A program made the translations under genes and the position numbers. From Callorhinus ursinus (Eukaryota > Chordata > Mammalia > Carnivora > Otariidae): a DNA stretch of 64,000 bases. Position 1 is the first letter of the stretch. Each line of letters opens with the position of its first letter. The notes beneath the pieces are model-generated. The model saw only the letters and a list, made by a program, of their open reading frames with translations. It ran no database searches and had not been told where the DNA came from. Shown here piece after piece: positions 58,033 to 64,000 of the stretch. The stretch covers positions 5,233,619-5,297,618 of the forward strand of contig NW_020313044.1 in assembly GCF_003265705.1 (NCBI RefSeq), given 5' to 3'.

Positions 58033-58754
58033 AGTTGTAGGTGACAGACTATTGATCTACTAAACAAATTGCATTCCCCATAAGGCATTTCTTCTGGAGT
58101 GTCATTGTGGGTTTTGAGGGAATAACGGCATTGACTTCTCAGCTTGTCAGGGTTGTCTGGGAGAGGTCTTTGCTTGTCTGCTTTCTTCCCCTTCTTACCT
58201 TTTGCCCAGAGTTGGCTCACTCTTCATCTTCTGTTGCACTGTCTTTTTGATGAATTGTCAACAATAGGCTAGTTTAGTCTTATTTTTGCCCGGAGAGTTG
58301 CCTGATTACTCATACAGTTAATAAATGCAGCCAGCTGGATGTCCACGCATCTTTAGTTTTGTGATTGTATGTTTCTAGTGACATACATACTGGACTCCAT
58401 TCATCTCTGAAGGGAAGCCTCTCTTCATTTTGTATATTGATCTGGCAGTCCTTCCAGTTAATGCTGGACTAGAGCCTATTATTGAAATTCACTGTCTGTG
58501 GGTGTCGGCAAAAACAGGGTAGGGTGAATCTTAGTATTTTTTACTTTAAATTACCATGTAGGGAATGAACATAATAGAGTATCCAAAAAAAATACATATA
58601 AATGTGTATATATAAATTATATTTTGACCCATGTCATGATTAAGATTCATTCTAAAATACGATAAGCCATTTGTACTGTTTTATTGTCCTCATCTGAAAC
58701 CTTGGACACTGTATTGGTTACATGACTGTCTGCAGTGCCCTGGGGTTGTTGAAG

Positions 58755-58865
58755 TTTGAGCCCCACGTTATTCAGTGTTTTATCTCTAACCTTTAGCACG
58801 GTGCCTGGCACACAGGGGAACAGTCAACAAATATTTGCTGAATGACTGAGTGGTCTAACCACCGT
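58755..58865 (+). repeat. L2 3'-end fragment
   Basis: 'cctttagcacggtgcctggc', 'acacaggggaacagtcaaca' and 'aatatttgctgaatgactga' match the L2 3' end in sense. Confidence 0.7.
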
Positions 58866-58889
58866 TTACTAGTGTGTATTCTGGTTCAC

Positions 58890-59330
58890 ATGTGAGCACC
58901 CATTTGTTGAGAGTGCTTTCTATGAGACAGGCACTGTGCTAAACACTTTAAATACATTCTATCAGGGGCGCCTGGGTGGCTGAGTCGTTAAGCATCTGCC
59001 TTCAGCTCAGGTCATGATCCCAGGGTCCTGGGAATGAGCCCTGCATTGGGCTCCCTGCTCTGCGGGAAGCCTGCTTCTCCCTCTCCCATCCCCCCGCTTG
59101 TGTTCCCTCTTGCTGTGTCTCTGTCAAATAAATAAATAAAATCTTTAAAAATAAATAAATAAATACATTCTATCATTTCTCTCAACAACCTTATGAGGCA
59201 GATGGGATCACTATTCCCATTTTACAGGTGAGGAAACTTATCAAGTACCTTGGCCGGCGTTATGGCAGCTGGTGAGGGTGGAGCAGAGACTGGACCCCAG
59301 GCCAGCAGACTTTGAAACTGGTGTTGAATA
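58890..59330 (-). repeat. MIR SINE split by a CanSINE
   Basis: Left piece 'atgagacaggcactgtgcta'; right piece 'caacaaccttatgaggcaga', 'cccattttacaggtgaggaa' and 'cagagactggaccccaggcc' are continuous with reversed MIR once the insertion at 58965-59160 is removed. Confidence 0.8.
58965..59160 (+). mobile_element. CanSINE with 15-bp perfect target duplication
   Basis: AAATACATTCTATCA at 58950-58964 and 59161-59175 is exact. Head 'ggggcgcctgggtggctgag', 'gcttgtgttccctcttgctg' in the middle, tail ending in four TAAA units. It belongs with 59451 and 62016 to the apparently youngest group here. Confidence 0.96.
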
Positions 59331-59450
59331 CATGAGCGTCCAGTTCTGTTCAGGTGAGGGTGCTGACCTGCAGAGAATGATGGCATGTTGCTTCCGCTTG
59401 GCTCCTTTCAAGTGATAAAGAGATGCAGATATAAAATGTTGGCTGAGGAG

Positions 59451-59641
59451 GGGGCGCCTGGGTGGCTCAGATGGTTAAGCGTCTGCCTTCGGCTCAGGTT
59501 ATGGTCCCAGGGTCCTGGGATCGAGCCCCCCATTGGGCTCCCTGCTCAGCGGGAAGCCTGCTTCTCCCTCTCCCACTCCCCCTGCTTGTGTTCCCTTTCT
59601 CGCTGTGTCTCTGTCAAATAAATAAATAAAATCTTAAAAAA
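59451..59641 (+). mobile_element. CanSINE with 18-bp perfect target duplication
   Basis: AAAATGTTGGCTGAGGAG at 59433-59450 and 59642-59659 is exact. Head 'ggggcgcctgggtggctcag', 'gcgtctgccttcggctcagg', and a homogeneous poly-A tail. It is probably one of the youngest insertions in the window. Confidence 0.97.
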
Positions 59642-59944
59642 AAAATGTTGGCTGAGGAGAGGTGTTTTTGCTCTTTCTCTCTGTAGAAATAAAGCCCCAG
59701 ACTGGTGAGTGTGTTCCCAGTCCTCCATTGTCCTTCTTAGTCTCTTGTAGGGCCTCTGTGACCTTGGACCCCACTCTTGTAGTTTTTGGAATAAGCTTTG
59801 CCACCCTGCCATTATCTGGCATTAGTGACAAACCAGTCTCAAAGTGTTGGTCATAAGCAAGTATTGTGATTAAAAACAAACTATGTTTCCCTTCTCAAGA
59901 CTTAGGACTGAGAGCCTGGTTTGGAACATTTTTTAAATTTTTTT

Positions 59945-60144
59945 TTTTAAGGTTTTATTTATTTATTTATTTATTTGAGACAGAATGAGAGAGAGAGAGC
60001 GAGCACATGAGAGGGTGGAGAGTCAGAGGGAGAAGCAGACTCTCTGCCAAGCAGGGAGCCTGATGCGGGACTCGATCCAGGGACTTCAGGATCATGACCT
60101 GAGCTGAAGGCAGTCGCTTAACCAACTGAGCCACCCAGGTGCCC
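59945..60144 (-). mobile_element. CanSINE with 14-bp perfect target duplication
   Basis: TTGGAACATTTTTT at 59931-59944 and 60145-60158 is exact. Reversed body with a five-unit TTTA tail and head 'actgagccacccaggtgccc'. It opposes the + copy at 59451, 303 bp away. Confidence 0.95.
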
Positions 60145-61599
60145 TTGGAACATTTTTTTTAGATTATCCTAAAAATCCATGCTCTGTTGTCTTTAATGTG
60201 AATATTATAATGTGTCTTGTTAGTAGGTATTTGATGGTAGTAATTGGGACAGCTTATAGTTTGCTGATGGTTACTTAAAGGCAGTTTCTCTTTAGGTAAC
60301 TTCCCTTTACCACTGCTTTGGGCAAAAGGATTTGTTCTTCTGTAGGGCCTGTTCTGGCAGAATTTTCACTTTTTAAAAGTGGGCACAACTATTTGTAACC
60401 CTGAAAAGCTCTTTTCTTTCATTGGTTGACAGATAAATAGCAAAACAATGAATAGGTATTATAAATAGTTTGCAGACCATTTACCTTATTTTCCTGTAGT
60501 TCTGGGGTGAGTATGACTCATACATTTTGGGACAGATTCCACAATCACTTTCACGTCACATTTTTTGGATGTTTATGGAACTCTGCAGAAGTTTCAGTAT
60601 TTTTTGGTATATGTTAGCTGCAGTTCACTTTGCTCTCTGTCTTACCAATGTGTCCTGCAATGTTCTTGCCATCCGGGTTCCTGAGGGTATGTGTTGTTGC
60701 TTCTTGAGTACAGCGGTTAGTCCTTCATTTGGCAAAATAGCAATATTTTAAAATCCCCAAGGAGCTAGGTGTGGAGTAGGAGGCTTAGTCTCTGAGGGTC
60801 ACCCCTTATCAAACATCTCACCTTGAGTTTCTTCGGCAGGATGGAGCTGGAGAGTGTGTGGGCCCCACAGCTCTGGTACCTGCTGTTTCGCTGACATCCC
60901 ACGGGGCTGCAGCCCTAGCATCAGCAGCTGTATAAGCTTCAGAGTGGGTGTCCTGGCAGGAGAGCCAGACAGGTGATTTGTTAAATTATTACCCATGTGC
61001 AGCTTCTGGCCTCTGGTGCCAGGCAGCTTGGAGCTTGGCAGGATTACAAGGAGGCTGATTACACAGCCAGCAAAGGTGGGAGGCAGGACTGCCACTGCCA
61101 CCATGCTTAACTGTTGAGACTCCCATAGAAAGTGGTCCCACAGCTGTGTCTCTGTGGGGCTTCAGAGCATGTGAGAAATGAGAGATGGAAGCACAATGCG
61201 TTTGGCTATAAAAGGATTTCCTAGGAGGCCTTACTATGGGATGGGGCATTAAGAGTGCTGCTGCAGGGGCTAGACCTTAAACAGAATGCATAGGAACTAT
61301 TTTTTAGGAATTAGGTGGGATGCTGGCATATGTCAAACAAATATTTATTGGGAGTCTTTGGCCCTTGGCTACTGCCAGGAAAGAAGGGAGAAGGTGGGCT
61401 GTTGGTGCCTTTTACTGGCATAATTAGTGAACTGGGCCAGCTTCTTTCCCCATTCATTTATATCGATTCACTGTCTTCTGTACTAAAGATATGCTTCTCC
61501 TTCCTTCCAACAAGAACAAGAGGCATCTTCCTTTCTCCTTCAAGCTTGGGAAGTGGGTTCAGCTAAGTAGTAGAGGTAATGGTGAAGAAGACCATGCCC

Positions 61600-61735
61600 T
61601 TATATATAACACAGCGTCCTTCATAGGAGAGTTGTGAGGATTTAAATCAACTAATAACATTTAAAGTGCTTATAATAGTATCTAGCACACAGTATATGCT
61701 GTCTTAGTAATAACTTCTGTGTTATTACTGATACT
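61600..61735 (+). repeat. MIR SINE fragment
   Basis: 'gagttgtgaggatttaaatc', 'catttaaagtgcttataata', 'gtatctagcacacagtatat' match the MIR 3' half. Confidence 0.7.
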
Positions 61736-62015
61736 TCCATTGTCATGGAGTGAGGAGGGGTGATTCTGGAGGAAGAGTGTGGTTGGTTGTCTTCTTCCAT
61801 TCCCTGCTGGAGGGGCCCTGGGTCTCACGCACTGCTCCTCCTGCTGCAGGTGGACATGGGGATGTGGAGGTGGAGACTGAGGGGGAGGAGCCTGAAGGCT
61901 GACCCTGCCAGCGCCCAGCCTGGGAGGGGGCCGAGGTCAACAGCCCCTTCCTGGAAACTGCCTGGGCATCACAGTCTGGAGCCGCATCGGCTTCTTTGAT
62001 TTAATCTCTTCCCTG

Positions 62016-62098
62016 GGGGCGCCTGAGTGGCTCAGTCGTTAAGCGTCTGCCTTCGGCTCAGGTCATGATCCCAGGGTCCTGGGATGGCATCCCGCGTC
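62016..62098 (+). mobile_element. 3'-truncated CanSINE, tRNA head only
   Basis: 'ggggcgcctgagtggctcag', 'gcgtctgccttcggctcagg', 'tcatgatcccagggtcctgg' are nearly consensus, but homology stops after 'catcccgcgtc'. The CT-rich middle and the (TAAA)n tail are absent and no target duplication is seen. Confidence 0.9.
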
Positions 62099-62814
62099 CA
62101 AAGGGTCTTATTTTTCTATTGTAATTCCTTAGAGGGACAATAGATTCCTTTGGGGATTTTTTTTTCTTTTTTTGAGAAGCTAAGTCGGCAGCACCAACTG
62201 AAGGATAAAGCAAGTAGTAGTTAGAAGAAGCCAATATTCTAAAAAGGTTTTTCTGTCCAGAGATTACAGATCAGAGAGGAGGAAGCTTCTTGGGCTACAA
62301 AGTATCATTTATAGGTGTCCTTGATGGAATCGCTGCTCAGAACACAGTTTTAAAATCTGCCTGTGACAGTGTTGCTGTTTGTTCTGCAGACTGCCGGCCT
62401 GGGATTTGTGGAATTCTGCAAAGGATGCTTGTGGGTATTCAGTTTCTAGTGGCTGCTGAGAGATGATGATGAGGAGGAGGAAGAGGAAGCAGAGTCTGAA
62501 GATCTAGTTTTTGTGGTTAATTTGCTAGTTAACCCAGGGAAACTTAGTGCTAGGCTCCATGTCTTCAGTTGTAAATTTTAGAACATCTTTCTAGTTCATA
62601 AGGGCATTAATGACTAGTGAGACAGTGTTGAATTTAGGGATTATTTTTAGAGGAAGGGGGTAGATGCTTGCTCAATTTGCAGTTTATAATTTGACAGGCT
62701 GAGGAACTTGGGCTTCTTCTTTGCATTATCCTTTGGGAATGGGGGCTGCTTCATAGGTCCCATTTCCAGATAACTGAAGGTTAGCTGTCCAGCTATCACA
62801 GCACAGTGAGTCTT

Positions 62815-63070
62815 GTATCCAGGTCCTGGAGGAGGAGTTTTACATAATCAACTCATTAATCCTCATCACTGTTCCATACTGTAGGAATTGTCATTCCCAC
62901 TTTGTAGCATGGCAAGTTGAAGGTTATAGATACTAACCAAAGTTATATGGTTTTGATAATTTATTGAGGAACCATTTATCAGATGTCCTCTGTGTGCCAG
63001 TTACCAGGATGATCCTTGTGAGCAAACCAGATACGGGTTATCACTGGGGTGGTTAGGATCCACCCCAGGG
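62815..63070 (-). repeat. MIR and L2 fragments
   Basis: 'caactcattaatcctcatca', 'gtcattcccactttgtagca' follow reversed MIR; 'aaccatttatcagatgtcct', 'ctgtgtgccagttaccagga' follow reversed L2. They may be two adjacent relics. Confidence 0.55.
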
Positions 63071-63754
63071 TTGTCTGGCTCCAAGGCACATGACTTACCA
63101 CCACATTGTGTTCTTTCTCACAGAATTCTGGTGGTGGAAGGGACTGGAAGGTCTGCCCCCTCGCTGAGTCTCCTGTGGTGCAGTGATTTTCCTGGGTCCC
63201 TGGCTCATAGCTGGATGTTCTGTTAACTCTCAGCTCTGAAGCCTGGGTCAGTCCACTGTCCTGTTTCCTCCAAGCCCTCTGCCTCTTACTATTTCAAATG
63301 CCAAGACTTGAAAAATTTTAAGTATTTGATGAAAACCCGACTTAAATGTTAGGCATTTTGCTGCTTTTAAAAACAGAAGATGCTTAAGCAGAAAGCAATT
63401 TTTTCTTGATGACTCAGGCCTGTCGTTAGTGCTTCATTGAAGTACCATATAATTTTGCGCCTACCTTTCCAGGATTTCATTTTCTTCCCCTCTGTGTCAG
63501 TTGTCACTTACCTGCGGTCACTGAGATTGTCACTGACTGCTTCTCACTCCCTTTTGGGTTGTTTCTCACCTGCTATGAATAAGGAAACTGAGCTTCTGGG
63601 GTTTTTATTCTATTTTTTTTGTGAACTGGAAAGCCGGAAGTGGGTGAGACCTGAAGAATGAGTCAGTGACTTTGTGACAGCCACCTCTGGAATTGGCCTC
63701 CGTGGTTGTTTGCAGTATGGTCCTGTGGTTGTAATCTTGCTACAGCCCTGGCTT

Positions 63755-63900
63755 CTCCTGGAGGGATTGAGAGCTCAGCTCTGGAGTCCAACGGACTTGG
63801 CTTAAATCCTGGATCCACCACGTACTTGTTTGGGATCTGAGTCAAATGAACATCTCTAAGCCAAGGTTTTCTTATCCTGGCTTAACAAGCCCTCTATAAA
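63755..63900 (+). repeat. MIR SINE fragment
   Basis: 'gagctcagctctggagtcca', 'cttggcttaaatcctggatc', 'caccacgtacttgtttggga' and 'gccaaggttttcttatcctg' follow the MIR 5' half. Confidence 0.7.
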
Positions 63901-64000
63901 TGATGCCCTTTATAATAAATGTTGACAGCAGGGTGTGGTATTTTTGGTGGAGATGGGGCAGCATGGCTGGTGATATTGTTCAGGTAACTGTGGAGAGCAT

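Larger units (their letters stand above)
7800..64000 (+). other. ARHGAP26: ARHGAP26 intron 1 (runs past the window end)
   Basis: Begins with the consensus donor GTGAGT at 7800. No sequence encoding the next BAR segment (after residue 51) was recognised before 64000. The human gene also has very long 5' introns. Segments not assigned to a repeat in other entries (for example 8.42-9.33, 20.2-21.1, 21.7-23.3, 24.2-25.8, 26.1-27.5, 30.5-32.7, 37.2-39.2, 45.0-46.4, 53.9-55.1, 60.2-61.6 kb) show no coding, RNA-gene or named repeat signal, only ordinary intronic sequence. Confidence 0.85.

Noticed and set aside
58965..59050. tRNA gene call in CanSINE heads (also 1937, 15679, 52961, 59451, 62016)
   Set aside because: The heads keep A- and B-box-like motifs but cannot form an intact acceptor stem and continue into SINE bodies.
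62463..62500. GAT/GAG/GAA run reading as an acidic protein stretch (RDDDEEEEEEAESED)
   Set aside because: It is a short purine-rich low-complexity tract; flanking codons show no protein family or processed-pseudogene features.

Overview
This window is nuclear DNA from a mammal, and the repeats point to a carnivoran of the arctoid type (bear, seal or weasel lineage). There are about two dozen tRNA-Lys-type CanSINEs of the form 'cgcctgggtggctcagt' with (TAAA)n tails. They lack the canid-specific head, and they sit among old mammalian MIR, L2, L1M, MER5 and MaLR repeats. There is no bacterial, phage or plasmid content, and no operon, CRISPR array or self-contained novel system.

One gene can be identified. 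A CpG island at about 6.96-8.42 kb holds the first coding exon (7646-7799, + strand) of ARHGAP26 (GRAF1), the BAR-PH-RhoGAP-SH3 protein that inactivates RhoA and Cdc42 at membranes. The ATG has a strong Kozak context. The exon encodes residues 1-51 plus one base of codon 52 and ends at a GTGAGT donor. The promoter has no obvious TATA box. It carries two perfect inverted CCAAT (NF-Y) boxes 71 bp apart and several GC boxes. A long G-tract lies about 0.9 kb upstream of the island core.

Layout: 1-7.2 kb is intergenic DNA upstream of the gene (in human the neighbour on this side is FGF1), made of MIR/L2/L1M relics, an MLT1-type LTR and two or three CanSINEs. From 7.2 to 8.4 kb is the promoter, 5' leader and exon 1. 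From 7.8 kb to the end is apparently all intron 1; no second coding exon was recognised. The intron contains a 12-18 kb block of minus-strand L1M fragments, a young 5'-truncated L1 with a 100-N assembly gap inside it (12.83-13.78 kb), a 13-kb CanSINE desert (30.1-43.3 kb), a (GGT)22(GT)13 microsatellite (40.85 kb), two minus-strand MaLR LTRs (49.4 and 51.6 kb), and a CanSINE-dense tail (51.7-62.1 kb, 11 copies).

Most CanSINEs still have both target-site duplications, so many boundaries are given to the base from direct reading. Old-repeat family names are from memory of consensus sequences and were not checked by a search. The parts most worth a second look are the promoter architecture, the head-to-head CanSINE pair at 51.7-52.1 kb, a 72-bp micro-L1 insertion with a 20-bp duplication, the gap-containing L1, and a speculative 180-nt in-frame cassette exon at 25.05 kb.
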